Assembly (NCBI RefSeq): GCF_029760935.1
Contig: NZ_CP121684.1
Coordinates: forward strand, 1,488,001-1,552,000
From: Lysinibacter sp. HNR
Lineage (GTDB): Bacteria; Actinomycetota; Actinomycetes; Actinomycetales; Microbacteriaceae
Direction: 5' to 3'
DNA length: 64,000 nucleotides
A program made the translations under genes and the position numbers. This document shows positions 20,401 through 29,051 of the stretch, piece by piece (position 1 is the stretch's first letter; each line of letters opens with the position of its first letter). Under the pieces are notes generated by a model. It saw only the letters and a list, made by a program, of their open reading frames with translations, made no database searches and was not told where the DNA came from.

Positions 20401-21999
20401 ATGCTTGCCGTGGAAAACGTTGCGATTGACGTTGGAGCCCGTCGACTCATGTCCGAGGTGAGTTTTCGAGTTGCACCCGGTGACAAGATTGGCTTAGTCG
20501 GCCGAAACGGTGCGGGAAAGACAACGTTAACAAAGCACCTTGCGGGAGATCTGCAACCCTCGGAGGGCAAGATCACTCGTGGGGGCGAGGTGGGCTACCT
20601 TCCGCAGGATCCGCGCTCGGGTGATCCCGAGCAGCTTGCGCGCACTCGCATTCTTGATGCGCGTGGATTGGGGCAATTGCTCTTGGGAATCGAAAAAGCC
20701 TCGCTTCAAATGGGCGATTCAAATCTCGCTATCGCTGATCGGGCAATGAAAAAGTACGCTCGACTCACCGATCAATTCACGGCGTTGGGAGGTTACGCTG
20801 CTGAGGCCGAGGCCGCATCAATTGCAAGCAACCTGAACCTTCCCGATCGTATTCTGAACCAACCGCTGAGCACCCTCTCCGGTGGTCAGCGTCGCCGCAT
20901 CGAATTGGCGCGTATTCTTTTTTCTGACGCGGAGACGTTAATTCTCGATGAGCCCACCAACCACCTGGATGCAGATTCCGTGGTGTGGTTACGGGAGTTC
21001 CTGAAGAACTACCGCGGAGGGCTCATCGTGATTACTCACGATATTGAGCTGGTGGGTGAAACGGTTAACCGAGTTTTTTACCTGGACGCTAATCGTCAAC
21101 ATATTGATATCTACAATATGAACTGGAAAAACTATCAGAAACAACGCGCGGCTGATGAGGAACGTCGCCGAAAAGAGCGCAGCAACGTCGAAAAAAAGGC
21201 CAGCGCACTGCAGTTACAGGCCGCGAAGTTTGGGGCTAAGGCTTCAAAAGCGGCTGCAGCTCATCAGATGGTTGCCCGCGCCGAAAAGATGCTTGCCGGG
21301 CTTGATGAGGTCCGAGCCGTAGATAAAGTGGCTAAGCTTCGTTTTCCGGATCCGGCCCCCTGTGGCAAAACTCCGATCATGGCACAGAACCTGTCGAAGA
21401 GCTACGGCTCACTCGAGATTTTTGCGGGTGTTGATTTGGCTATCGATCGTGGGTCAAAGGTCGTTGTGTTAGGTCTTAACGGAGCGGGTAAGACCACCCT
21501 GCTACGCCTCCTTGCCGGCGTGGACAAGCCCGATACGGGCACAATCGAGGCAGGGCACGGATTGCGCGTGGGGTATTACGCACAGGAACACGAAACCCTT
21601 GATGTGACCCGCAGTGTGCTGCAGAACATGATGAGTGCTTCCCCGGATATCACCGAAACACACGCTCGTAAGGTGCTCGGGTCCTTTTTGTTCACCGGTG
21701 ATGACGGTTACAAGCCCGCTGGGGTTCTTTCAGGCGGTGAAAAAACACGACTGGCCCTGGCTATGCTGGTTGTTTCCGCCGCTAATGTATTGCTGCTTGA
21801 TGAACCCACAAATAACCTCGACCCTGCCAGCCGCAGCGAAATTCTCGATGCCCTGGCCCACTATAGTGGTGCCGTGGTGCTCGTCTCGCACGACGAAGGG
21901 GCGGTGCAGGCGCTTAATCCGGAACGGGTACTCATTATGCCCGACGCGGTTGAGGATCACTGGAACAAAGATTATCTAGAGCTCATCGAGCTTTCCTAG
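20401..21999 (+). CDS. ABC-F family ATPase
   Basis: Soluble protein with two ABC ATPase domains and no membrane segments, the ABC-F plan of ribosome-associated translation factors. Walker A motifs GRNGAGKTTL (about 39) and GLNGAGKTTL (about 360); signatures LSGGQRRRIEL and LSGGEKTRLAL; a charged linker with many Lys/Arg/Glu around residues 245-300. 532 residues. Could be a housekeeping translation factor of the Ettan/Uup type or a ribosome-protection factor; the sequence alone does not decide. Confidence 0.9.
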   Translation: MLAVENVAIDVGARRLMSEVSFRVAPGDKIGLVGRNGAGKTTLTKHLAGDLQPSEGKITRGGEVGYLPQDPRSGDPEQLARTRILDARGLGQLLLGIEKASLQMGDSNLAIADRAMKKYARLTDQFTALGGYAAEAEAASIASNLNLPDRILNQPLSTLSGGQRRRIELARILFSDAETLILDEPTNHLDADSVVWLREFLKNYRGGLIVITHDIELVGETVNRVFYLDANRQHIDIYNMNWKNYQKQRAADEERRRKERSNVEKKASALQLQAAKFGAKASKAAAAHQMVARAEKMLAGLDEVRAVDKVAKLRFPDPAPCGKTPIMAQNLSKSYGSLEIFAGVDLAIDRGSKVVVLGLNGAGKTTLLRLLAGVDKPDTGTIEAGHGLRVGYYAQEHETLDVTRSVLQNMMSASPDITETHARKVLGSFLFTGDDGYKPAGVLSGGEKTRLALAMLVVSAANVLLLDEPTNNLDPASRSEILDALAHYSGAVVLVSHDEGAVQALNPERVLIMPDAVEDHWNKDYLELIELS

Positions 22000-22005
22000 C
22001 TTCAA

Positions 22006-22857
22006 CTAACGAAAGTTTGCCTCGTCCAGAATCTTGTCCTCGACGTCCGCGTCGGTCTGCTTTTGCGCGGCTCTTATGCGTCGCTTTTCGGCGCGTTTCT
22101 TCTCGTCTGGGCGGTCTGCGTTTATTGATCGAAATTCCTGTCGGGCAGCCCAACCAAGTCCCACAAACCCCATAATGGCAAAAAGATACCACTGCAGTGC
22201 GTAAGACAGGTGAGGGCCCTCGTCCCGCTCTGGTTTTGCCGCCTTTTGTGGGGCACTTTCAGGACTTGGGTTTTCTGATATCAACACCCCGTACGCTTCG
22301 GTAAACGTGGGGAGTTCCACTCGTTCCGCCAGATCGGGTAGGTGGATGGTAGCAATTTGACCGTCGCCCGCAGACCTATTCGGGAGCGTGGGTTCCCCAG
22401 CTTTAAGCCGAGCATCAATACGAACGATTCCCTCCGGGGGTGCGGGGACGTTATCGGGGGAGTCCTGGGCTGAGCCTGTGGGTACCCAGCCCCTATTAAC
22501 GATAAAAACGTTGCCATCTTCTAGTCGGAGAGGGACCAACACCTCGAAGCCGGGGTTTCCGCTCAGGGGTCGATTACGCACAAGTGTTTGCTGATCGACC
22601 AGATAGGTCCCCGTTGCAGTAACGGTGCTCCACTTGTCTTCCTCATCGCTGTAGGAGGTCAGAGTGGGGAGGATGGTTTCAAGGGGAACCGCCGGGGCGT
22701 CGTAGTTTGCGTCGATACGCATGATTTCGGCCCGTGCTTCGGCCCGACGAGCAAATTGCCACTGACCCAGCAACACACACACAAGAGCAAAAACAATGGT
22801 GAGCGCCAGATATCCCGCCCAGCGACGGGAGAGGAGAAAGCGCCATCCATCAATCAT
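22006..22857 (-). CDS. SURF1 family protein
   Basis: SURF1 proteins help insert haem A into cytochrome oxidase subunit I. One N-terminal membrane helix (about 12-32, ending GQWQFARRAEAR, a SURF1 hallmark), an extracytoplasmic domain with RNRPLSGNPGFEVLVPL and VNRGWVPTG, and a second helix near residue 225 after YALQWYLFAIMGF. 283 residues. Fits with the haem A genes ctaA/ctaB and the oxidase genes in the same window. The C-terminal tail is Lys/Arg-rich and cytoplasmic. Confidence 0.92.
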   Translation of the reverse strand: MIDGWRFLLSRRWAGYLALTIVFALVCVLLGQWQFARRAEARAEIMRIDANYDAPAVPLETILPTLTSYSDEEDKWSTVTATGTYLVDQQTLVRNRPLSGNPGFEVLVPLRLEDGNVFIVNRGWVPTGSAQDSPDNVPAPPEGIVRIDARLKAGEPTLPNRSAGDGQIATIHLPDLAERVELPTFTEAYGVLISENPSPESAPQKAAKPERDEGPHLSYALQWYLFAIMGFVGLGWAARQEFRSINADRPDEKKRAEKRRIRAAQKQTDADVEDKILDEANFR

Positions 22858-22878
22858 TCGTCATTGCCGTTCATTGTG

Positions 22879-23124
22879 CTAGGTGTTTGAGACATCACCG
22901 AGCGGTACAACCCGTACCGGAAAGGATCGCGCCCGAAGAAAATCTGTGAGAAACTCGGAGTGTTCGTCACACGCAAGCCATACTTTCACACGGTCTTCGG
23001 TATGAATTTTGGGATTACGCCATTCAATTCTATCCCGGGCGGTCTGACTGCATCCTGCGCGCGAGCAGGTAAACTGAGGGGGTTCTTCGCTGCCCAGCAT
23101 GCCAAGAAGATTGGGGCCACTCAC
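22879..23124 (-). CDS. Small conserved protein with possible Zn-binding Cys/His
   Basis: 81 residues, no membrane segment. Cys residues in CSRAGC and the CDEH motif could form a zinc site, together with a WRNPKIH motif. It resembles a family of short actinobacterial proteins of unknown function usually found next to SURF1 and DUF3099 genes, which is the arrangement here. No reaction can be assigned. Confidence 0.7.
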   Translation of the reverse strand: MSGPNLLGMLGSEEPPQFTCSRAGCSQTARDRIEWRNPKIHTEDRVKVWLACDEHSEFLTDFLRARSFPVRVVPLGDVSNT

Positions 23125-23126
23125 TA

Positions 23127-23477
23127 TTATACTTCCTCGTCGTGGGACTTGTGCACAGGACTATCCACCACGATAAGGGTGTTGCTGCCCGGCTCTTTAC
23201 GAGAATCGGTATGGGTTCCCTGAGAAATCGCTGAGGGCTCGGGGCGTTCGGCTTGGGCGGCGGATGGGTTTCCTACATTGGCGATAATAACCGCAAAATA
23301 TGGAAGGATAACGGCTCCGATGGCGCAAATAACCATCCACCATCCCTGAACAAACGGGATGGCCAGAAGGCACGCAAAACGTATACCCATCGTGATGACG
23401 TAGTTTCGCATACGATGCGTTCGATCGGTCTCTGGGTCTGTCGAAACAGAAGTGGCTGTATATTGGGGCTTCATCAT
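23127..23477 (-). CDS. DUF3099 membrane protein
   Basis: 116-residue protein with two adjacent hydrophobic segments (about 28-45 and 48-68), separated by GWW, and a polar C-terminal tail; the layout and the RMRNYVITMGIRFACL stretch match DUF3099. Function unknown. Separated from the preceding small gene by 2 bases, so it probably belongs to the operon DUF3099 - small protein - SURF1. Confidence 0.8.
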   Translation of the reverse strand: MMKPQYTATSVSTDPETDRTHRMRNYVITMGIRFACLLAIPFVQGWWMVICAIGAVILPYFAVIIANVGNPSAAQAERPEPSAISQGTHTDSRKEPGSNTLIVVDSPVHKSHDEEV

Positions 23478-23552
23478 GTATGTGATTAGTTGGAGATAAC
23501 CAGTTTACGCCCTATGCTTGGGGACTGTCCTCATAAACACGAAAGGATTTTT

Positions 23553-24263
23553 ATGACTACGCCCCGTACTGTTCTTGTCACCGGAGGAAACCGCGGAATC
23601 GGTTTTGCGATTGCTCAGGAACTCATTGCTCAGGGGCATCGTGTTGCGGTTACCGCACGCTCGGGAAAGGGCCCGGAGGGCAGCTTAACGGTTGCTGCCG
23701 ATGTGAGTGACTCGGACTCAATTGATCAAGCCTTTACCGCTGTTGAGCAGCAACTTGGCCCCGTAGAGGTGGTTGTTGCCAACGCGGGAATAACCAAAGA
23801 CACGCTATTGATGCGCATGTCCGAAGAAGATTTTATCGACGTTGTTGATACCAACCTCACCGGTGCTTTTCGTACGGTTAAGAGAGCCTCTAAGTCCTTT
23901 TTGAAACAGCGTTTTGGCCGTGTTGTTTTTATTTCCAGTGTTGTGGGACTCTACGGCGGCGCGGGGCAGGTAAACTATTCTTCCTCGAAGGCGGCGCTGG
24001 TGGGTTTTGCTCGCTCCCTCACTCGCGAGCTTGGCGCGCGAGGCGTCACAGCCAACGTTGTTGCTCCCGGGTTCATCGAGACAGATATGACGGCGAGTCT
24101 CCCCAGCGAGCAGCAGGATGAATACCGCCGAGCGATTCCCGCCGGTCGCTACGGTCAGGCCTCCGAGGTTGCCAAAGCCGTGAGCTGGTTGGCCAGCGAC
24201 GATGCGGCCTACATCTCCGGTGCGGTAATTCCTGTTGATGGTGGGCTGGGCATGGGACACTAA
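23553..24263 (+). CDS. fabG: 3-oxoacyl-ACP reductase family SDR
   Basis: Short-chain dehydrogenase of the FabG type, NADPH-dependent reduction of beta-ketoacyl-ACP in fatty acid synthesis. TGGNRGIG cofactor motif near residue 11, NAG in VVANAGIT, catalytic Ser in FISSVVG, and YSSSK (YxxxK) near residue 148. Start ATG 23553 after GAAAGGA, 236 residues. Overlaps the convergent serB by 4 bases. A role in mycolic-type synthesis is possible in mycobacteria but not indicated here. Confidence 0.9.
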   Translation: MTTPRTVLVTGGNRGIGFAIAQELIAQGHRVAVTARSGKGPEGSLTVAADVSDSDSIDQAFTAVEQQLGPVEVVVANAGITKDTLLMRMSEEDFIDVVDTNLTGAFRTVKRASKSFLKQRFGRVVFISSVVGLYGGAGQVNYSSSKAALVGFARSLTRELGARGVTANVVAPGFIETDMTASLPSEQQDEYRRAIPAGRYGQASEVAKAVSWLASDDAAYISGAVIPVDGGLGMGH

Positions 24264-24910
24264 CTTTGCTTCAATAGGCACTCAACGTGGGGAATAACCC
24301 CGGCTAGGTCAAGCGCTTCTATAACAACGTCTGCTTTCTCCTGCACGATGGGTTTTGCATTGTAGGCAACCGCGAGCCCCGCAACAGCCATCATGGCAAG
24401 ATCATTTGCCCCGTCACCAATCGCTACCGTTCGCGAGAGGGTGACCCGGTGTTTCTGGGCCCACTCCCGAAGTGCCCGCGCCTTTGCCTCCGCATCAATG
24501 ATCGGGCCGATCAGATTGCCGGTGAGAAGACCGTTCTGAACCTCAAGACGGTTAGCCCGCCACTCGTCAAGAGATAGTTCAACGGCTAGCGGGTCGAGGA
24601 GTTCGTGGAATCCCCCCGACACAACAGCAACAACCCCTCCACTGGCATGAATAAAGCTCACGAGTTCCCGCATTCCCCGGCTAATTCGAATGCGCTCATA
24701 CACTCGGTGAAAAGTGTCCTGTGGCAACCCCCTGAGGGTGGCAACCCGTTCCGTGAGGCTCCGGGTAAAATCAAGTTCGCCACGCATCGCCCGATTCGTA
24801 ATATCTGCAACCTCCTCGAGGCTACCCGCTTCCTCCGCGAGAAGTTCGATCACCTCGTCTCTAATGGTGGTAGAATCAGCGTCAAGTACAACAAGGAACG
24901 GTGCGGTCAT
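24260..24910 (-). CDS. serB: Phosphoserine phosphatase
   Basis: HAD-superfamily phosphatase making serine from phosphoserine. Motif I LDADSTTI (nucleophile Asp) near residue 9, motif II VVSGGF near 96, motif IV GDGANDLAMM near 164. 216 residues, without the N-terminal ACT domain found in longer SerB proteins. Convergent with fabG, divergent from the ABC ATPase gene. Confidence 0.93.
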   Translation of the reverse strand: MTAPFLVVLDADSTTIRDEVIELLAEEAGSLEEVADITNRAMRGELDFTRSLTERVATLRGLPQDTFHRVYERIRISRGMRELVSFIHASGGVVAVVSGGFHELLDPLAVELSLDEWRANRLEVQNGLLTGNLIGPIIDAEAKARALREWAQKHRVTLSRTVAIGDGANDLAMMAVAGLAVAYNAKPIVQEKADVVIEALDLAGVIPHVECLLKQS

Positions 24911-25024
24911 AGGTTTTTCTGCTTTCGCCGGGTCATCAATCTGTCTGCGTCTTGTCTTTCAGACTCTTCTGCGACACCGAGTAAAGAGCGCGGTGGAGCC
25001 TGGATGTGTCGGTAAGCTTATGCC

Positions 25025-25807
25025 ATGTCTGCTGTTCTTGCTTTCTCTCATGTCTCTTATGTTCGTAACGGTAATCACATCCTTGACGATATTACCTGGG
25101 ACGTTCAGGCCGATCAGCGCTGGGTGATTCTTGGGCCAAACGGTGCGGGAAAAACTACGCTGCTTCGTCTCGCCACCGGACACGATTTCCCCACGACAGG
25201 GAACGTTGACATATTGGAGAGCCGTCTGGGTCGGGTGAACATCTTTGAGCTTCGTACACGTCTAGGATTTTCCTCCTCCGCACAGGCCAAGCGTATCCCG
25301 TTTCATGAGACGGTACTTAACGTGGTGCTGACCGCTGCCTATTCTGTGGAGGGCCGATGGAACGAGCGCTACGATGAGCTTGATCTGAGACGCGCCAAGC
25401 GTGTCTTGCTCGAGTGGAATCTGGATGAACTAGCGGAGAGATCTTTTGGTACGCTGAGTGACGGAGAGCAGAAGCGTGTCATGATTGCCCGGGCCGTCAT
25501 GACCGATCCGGAACTCTTATTGCTGGATGAGCCCGCCTCAAGCCTCGACCTGGGGGCCCGTGAGCGGCTATTGCAGCTACTGAGTGGCTATGCAAGCTCC
25601 CCGGTGTCGCCCGCAATGGTCATGGTTACCCATCACGTTGAAGAGATTCCTCCGGGCTTTACCCACGCTATGCTCCTTTCCGGTGGCAAAGTTGTGAACC
25701 AGGGTCCCCTCGATAGCGTACTGACTGCAGATAACCTGAGCCAGACATTTGATCTGCCTTTTGAGCTTGTCACGACTAATGGTCGTTACACTGCACGTGG
25801 GCTATAG
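25025..25807 (+). CDS. ABC transporter-type ATP-binding protein
   Basis: Single ABC ATPase domain. Walker A GPNGAGKTTL near residue 38, signature LSDGEQKRVMIARA near 143 and Walker B LLLLDEPASSLDLGARE near 161. 260 residues, resembling the YlmA/ModF-like stand-alone ATPases. No permease gene is adjacent, so the substrate is unknown. Its stop and the beta-lactamase stop share the hexamer CTATAG at 25802-25807. Confidence 0.85.
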   Translation: MSAVLAFSHVSYVRNGNHILDDITWDVQADQRWVILGPNGAGKTTLLRLATGHDFPTTGNVDILESRLGRVNIFELRTRLGFSSSAQAKRIPFHETVLNVVLTAAYSVEGRWNERYDELDLRRAKRVLLEWNLDELAERSFGTLSDGEQKRVMIARAVMTDPELLLLDEPASSLDLGARERLLQLLSGYASSPVSPAMVMVTHHVEEIPPGFTHAMLLSGGKVVNQGPLDSVLTADNLSQTFDLPFELVTTNGRYTARGL

Positions 25808-26728
25808 CTGTCTGATCGCGCTGATTGCAACGCGAGTTGCGTCAGCAATAAGCGCGTTATTAAACGTAGCGTCCTGAGTGGCGCGGGACGACAGAACGGC
25901 AAGCACAATCGGTTGTGAATCCGGTGGCCAGACGATACCGATATCATTTCTTGTGCCGTAATCGCCCCCGCCGGTTTTATCTCCTACTTTCCAGCCCTGT
26001 GGAACGCCCGCTCGGATCAGTTCGTCTCCGGTAGTATTTCTCACCAGCCAGTCAACAAAGATTACTTTTTTCTCTTCCGAAAGGGCCGTGCCGAGGGCAT
26101 ATTCTCGTAGAGTTTGTGCCCACGCTCGGGGGGTGGTGGTATCGCGGACCTCGCCCGGTATTGCCGTATTAAGCTCAAGCTCATAGCGTTCCATTTGGGT
26201 CGTGTTATCACCCAGGGTACGCAGTGCGCTTTCTAGCCCCTTGGGCCCACCAAGAATGCTACGCAGGAGAAGGTTTATCGCGGCATTGTCGCTGTAGCGC
26301 ACGGTTGCATCACAGAGTTCGCGAATCGTCATACCTGTTGCAAGGTGCTGTTCGGTAATTGGTGAGTGCTCCACTAGATCTTCTGCTGCGTACCTGATGA
26401 CCTCTTCGAGCGAGGCAATTTCGCGCTGCCGCACAACCTCGGCCGCTGCAATGGCTTTAAACGTTGAGCAGTAGGCGAATCTCTCGTCGGCTTGAAACTC
26501 AATGCTTTTTCTCGACCCCGTATCCACGGCATAAACCCCCAAACGCGCTTCATATTGTTGTTCAAGCTGCCGAAACTTTTTATCTGTTCCAGGTGCCGGT
26601 GATTCTTCCTCTGACTGTTGTGTTCCTGAACCACGGGTGTTCCGGCTAGGGGTTGTTGCAGCGCAACCAACAAGTGGAATGCTCAGGGCTAGGGAAAGAG
26701 CCGTTCTACGAGTCATATGATTTGTCAT
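25802..26728 (-). CDS. Class A beta-lactamase, BlaC-like, Tat lipoprotein
   Basis: Serine beta-lactamase with all class A motifs: STFK (Ser about 88), SDN in RYSDNAA, ERYELELN with the general-base Glu, and DKTGGGDYG. The surroundings (FAYCSTFK, TTTPRAWA, RNTTGDELIRAG) resemble M. tuberculosis BlaC, which has SDG where this has SDN. The N-terminus has a twin-arginine TRRTALSL and a lipobox LVGC, so it is probably Tat-exported and lipid-anchored, in line with the Tat and Lnt genes in the window. 308 residues; a second ATG 12 bases in (26716) is an equally plausible start. No regulator is adjacent. Confidence 0.93.
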   Translation of the reverse strand: MTNHMTRRTALSLALSIPLVGCAATTPSRNTRGSGTQQSEEESPAPGTDKKFRQLEQQYEARLGVYAVDTGSRKSIEFQADERFAYCSTFKAIAAAEVVRQREIASLEEVIRYAAEDLVEHSPITEQHLATGMTIRELCDATVRYSDNAAINLLLRSILGGPKGLESALRTLGDNTTQMERYELELNTAIPGEVRDTTTPRAWAQTLREYALGTALSEEKKVIFVDWLVRNTTGDELIRAGVPQGWKVGDKTGGGDYGTRNDIGIVWPPDSQPIVLAVLSSRATQDATFNNALIADATRVAISAIRQL

Positions 26729-26838
26729 TTACGCAGTCTAGGAGAGAAAAACGAGTATAAACCTCAAATTTTCTGTTATTTAGCCGTGCATTAGTTTTTG
26801 TATTAGGTGGACAAATCGCGTGTCTTAGCGAGAGAAAA

Positions 26839-26868
26839 CTGACGAAAGGGAAGAGCATCTGCTAAAGT
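26839..26868 (+). promoter_or_regulatory. Promoter of the bL31 gene
   Basis: CTGACG at 26839-26844 and TAAAGT at 26863-26868 form a -35/-10 pair with an 18-base spacer. The predicted transcription start, about 26875, falls at the first base of the structured leader, which supports the assignment. Confidence 0.55.
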
Positions 26869-26873
26869 AGATA

Positions 26874-26940
26874 GCTGGCCCTCGGCCTCAAAAACTTATG
26901 TGCCCACCGTGGGTAGCATGACCCATAACCAGCAAAGGAT
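26874..26940 (+). ncRNA. Structured leader of rpmE2 (r-protein leader candidate)
   Basis: Short RNA leader of about 70 bases before bL31. A closing helix GCTGG (26874-26878) with CCAGC (26929-26933) encloses a TGGGT-AGCATG-ACCCA hairpin (26910-26925) that competes with an alternative CCCAC-CGTGGG hairpin. The closing helix ends just before the AAAGGA ribosome site, so folding could regulate translation. Structured leaders before L31 genes have been described in actinobacteria as ribosomal protein leaders. Confidence 0.55.
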
Positions 26941-26946
26941 TATCGG

Positions 26947-27195
26947 ATGAAGACAGCAATCCACCCGGAGTACAAGGCGGTAGTGTTCCGCGACCTAGCA
27001 TCGGGGGCAACGTTTCTTACTCGTTCAACCGTAACCAGCGAGAAAACCATCGACCTTGACGGTGTAACATACCCCGTTATCGACGTTGAAATCTCAAGCG
27101 AATCGCACCCGTTTTACACGGGTAAGCAGCGGATCCTTGACTCTGCCGGACGCGTAGAGAAGTTTAACCAGCGCTTTAAAGGGTTTGGTGCGTAA
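26947..27195 (+). CDS. rpmE2: 50S ribosomal protein bL31, zinc-independent type B
   Basis: Large-subunit protein bL31. 82 residues containing the family signatures [16 protein letters not shown] and SHPFYTGKQ, and FNQRFK near the C-terminus. The CxxC zinc motif of type A is absent, so this is the form that does not hold zinc. The gene is preceded by its own promoter and a folded leader and followed by a two-way terminator. Confidence 0.95.
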   Translation: MKTAIHPEYKAVVFRDLASGATFLTRSTVTSEKTIDLDGVTYPVIDVEISSESHPFYTGKQRILDSAGRVEKFNQRFKGFGA

Positions 27196-27214
27196 GCACT
27201 AAAAACCCCAAAAT

Positions 27215-27254
27215 AGTGGGGGCCGGACGCGATCATACGCATCAGGCCCCCACT
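27215..27254. terminator. Two-way terminator, rpmE2 / exonuclease
   Basis: A 10-bp perfect stem (AGTGGGGGCC at 27215-27224 with 27245-27254) in the gap between convergent genes. An A-run upstream gives a T-run for minus-strand transcripts (AAAACCCCAAAAT), and TTG follows on the plus strand. Confidence 0.65.
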
Positions 27255-27289
27255 TGTGTGCCCGTGCAAACAGGCATAGAGCAACAAGG

Positions 27290-27991
27290 CTAGAGCCGCT
27301 CGGGCCAGGCTCCGTCAGCAACAAATTGTGGGTTGCGCCGTCGCATATATTCTTGGAAGTTTTCTGCCTGCTCCTGCGCCCAAACAACCTGACTGCGGTG
27401 AATCTCCTCGAGGTCTTCGGGAATCTTTGACACGTACCTGGCCGCAATCTGCTGCATGACCCGTCCGCTCGCAATGGCGTCTTCTCCCGCGTCGTGTGCA
27501 CTGCCCAAGACAACCCCGTAGTGCATGCAAGCTGCCTCGAGCGTTCTTTTGCCCTTGCGATAGCGATCCACCGCTTTATCAATAATGAGGGGATCAAGTA
27601 CGGGAGCGGGGGCCGCGAGGGGTTCTATCCCGTACCTGAGGGCTTCGTAACGAATAACATCAAGGTCGTAGGGCGCGTTATAGATCACGAGGGGGAGTCC
27701 GCGTAAAAAAAGCTCACGAATACGATCTAGTATTTGGCCTATGCCCGTTGCGGCGTCCATTCCGCCGGCTACCGCCTGCGCCGTTGTAACACCGTGAACG
27801 GAAGTGGCTCTTTCAGGAATCTCGACACCCGGATTAATAAACCAGTCGTGCCGTTCGGTTACAGCCCCCTGTGCATCTAAAACCGCAAGTGTAGCGGTGA
27901 CGACACGGGCCTCGGAGGTGTTAATTCCCGTGGTTTCGGTGTCAAAGACGGCGAGATTTTGGCACCAGAGAGGCACAGAGTTTTCAGTCAT
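27290..27991 (-). CDS. DnaQ-like 3'-5' exonuclease
   Basis: DEDDh-type exonuclease domain. ExoI motif VFDTETTG (about residues 15-22), ExoII region YNAPYDLDVI near 103, and ExoIII motif SAHDAGEDAIAS near 163 with the catalytic His and Asp. 233 residues, longer than the core domain by a 45-residue charged C-terminus. Could be a proofreading-type or RNA-degrading enzyme; not fused to a polymerase. Confidence 0.88.
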   Translation of the reverse strand: MTENSVPLWCQNLAVFDTETTGINTSEARVVTATLAVLDAQGAVTERHDWFINPGVEIPERATSVHGVTTAQAVAGGMDAATGIGQILDRIRELFLRGLPLVIYNAPYDLDVIRYEALRYGIEPLAAPAPVLDPLIIDKAVDRYRKGKRTLEAACMHYGVVLGSAHDAGEDAIASGRVMQQIAARYVSKIPEDLEEIHRSQVVWAQEQAENFQEYMRRRNPQFVADGAWPERL

Positions 27992-28085
27992 ACATCTACT
28001 CTAGGGGCAACCTCAGACACAGATCGATTTCATGAGTAAGAGATTACCAGGAGGTTTTATCCTGGAATTGCGTAGACTTACAGCG

Positions 28086-29051
28086 ATGACATCCCACAAT
28101 ACTCCGGCTGAGGGACTAGCCGTTTCCCATAACCTCGCCCCGGATGACACTCTCAGAAAGCTGATCGGCACGCAGCGCACGATTGAGATTCGTAACGCTC
28201 GGGGAATGCCCATACATCACACCAGCTATTGGGAATACCCGCCCGCTACCCCTACCAAAAACGGTTCTTCGGTGGCAACCATTGTTCTGATACACGGGTT
28301 TCGAGGGGACCATCACGGGCTGCTTTTGATTGCGGCCCGGTTGCCTCAGTATCGTCTCATCGTTCCCGATCTGCCGGGGTTCGGGACATCACCCGCTTTT
28401 CTCCGGGGTCAGCACAATATAGAGGCCTACGCTGAGTGGCTCAAGGCTTTTGTCGGCGCGGTGAGCGAAGCAGACCACGCGCTCTATCTGCTGGGGCATT
28501 CTTTTGGCTCAATTATCTGCTCGGCGGCCGTTGCCGCCGGTCTCAGGCCGGACAAGCTCTTCCTGGTTAACCCGATTGGAGCACCTGCGCTGAGTGGTCC
28601 GCGTGGTGTTCTGACTAGATTGGCGGTATTTTACTATTGGCTCGGGGCTAAACTTCCCCAGAGGTTGGGATATGCGTTTCTCACCAACCGATTAATTACC
28701 AGGCTTTCAAGCGTTGCAATGGTAAAAACACGGGATAAACAATTGCGACGCTGGATTCATCATCAACACGATCTCTACTTCAGCGCTTTTGCCAGCAGAG
28801 AGGTTGTCCTGGAGTCTTTTCGAGCGTCGGTGAGTCACGACGTGAGCGAGTTTGCACAAGATATTCCTGTGTCAACCGTTCTTATCGCGGCCGACCGAGA
28901 CGACATCACAGCGATATCCGCGCAAAAAAAAGTGGCGCGACGCTTTGTCCGGGGAAAGCTAGAAATTATTGAGGGTGTGGGGCATCTTGTTCACTATGAA
29001 AAACCCGCCGTGGCAGCCCAGATTATCCGGGATTTTATTGAGGCTCCGTAA
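28086..29051 (+). CDS. Alpha/beta hydrolase
   Basis: Alpha/beta-hydrolase fold. HGFRGDHHG oxyanion region, nucleophile elbow GHSFGS (about residue 140), acid Asp in IAADRDD, catalytic His in GVGHLVHYEKP. Substrate not predictable. Start is uncertain: ATG 28086 gives 321 residues; the frame extends to ATG 28032, and an AGGAGG at 28049-28054 could serve the TTG at 28068 with long spacing. The C-terminus overlaps the convergent sirtuin by 17 bases. Confidence 0.8.
   Translation: MTSHNTPAEGLAVSHNLAPDDTLRKLIGTQRTIEIRNARGMPIHHTSYWEYPPATPTKNGSSVATIVLIHGFRGDHHGLLLIAARLPQYRLIVPDLPGFGTSPAFLRGQHNIEAYAEWLKAFVGAVSEADHALYLLGHSFGSIICSAAVAAGLRPDKLFLVNPIGAPALSGPRGVLTRLAVFYYWLGAKLPQRLGYAFLTNRLITRLSSVAMVKTRDKQLRRWIHHQHDLYFSAFASREVVLESFRASVSHDVSEFAQDIPVSTVLIAADRDDITAISAQKKVARRFVRGKLEIIEGVGHLVHYEKPAVAAQIIRDFIEAP

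Noticed and set aside
25802-26728. Carbapenemase-type disulfide (Cys next to the catalytic Ser) in the beta-lactamase
   Set aside because: The Cys before STFK is also found in BlaC, and the partner Cys after KTG is absent (KTGGGDYG), so a KPC-like disulfide is not supported.
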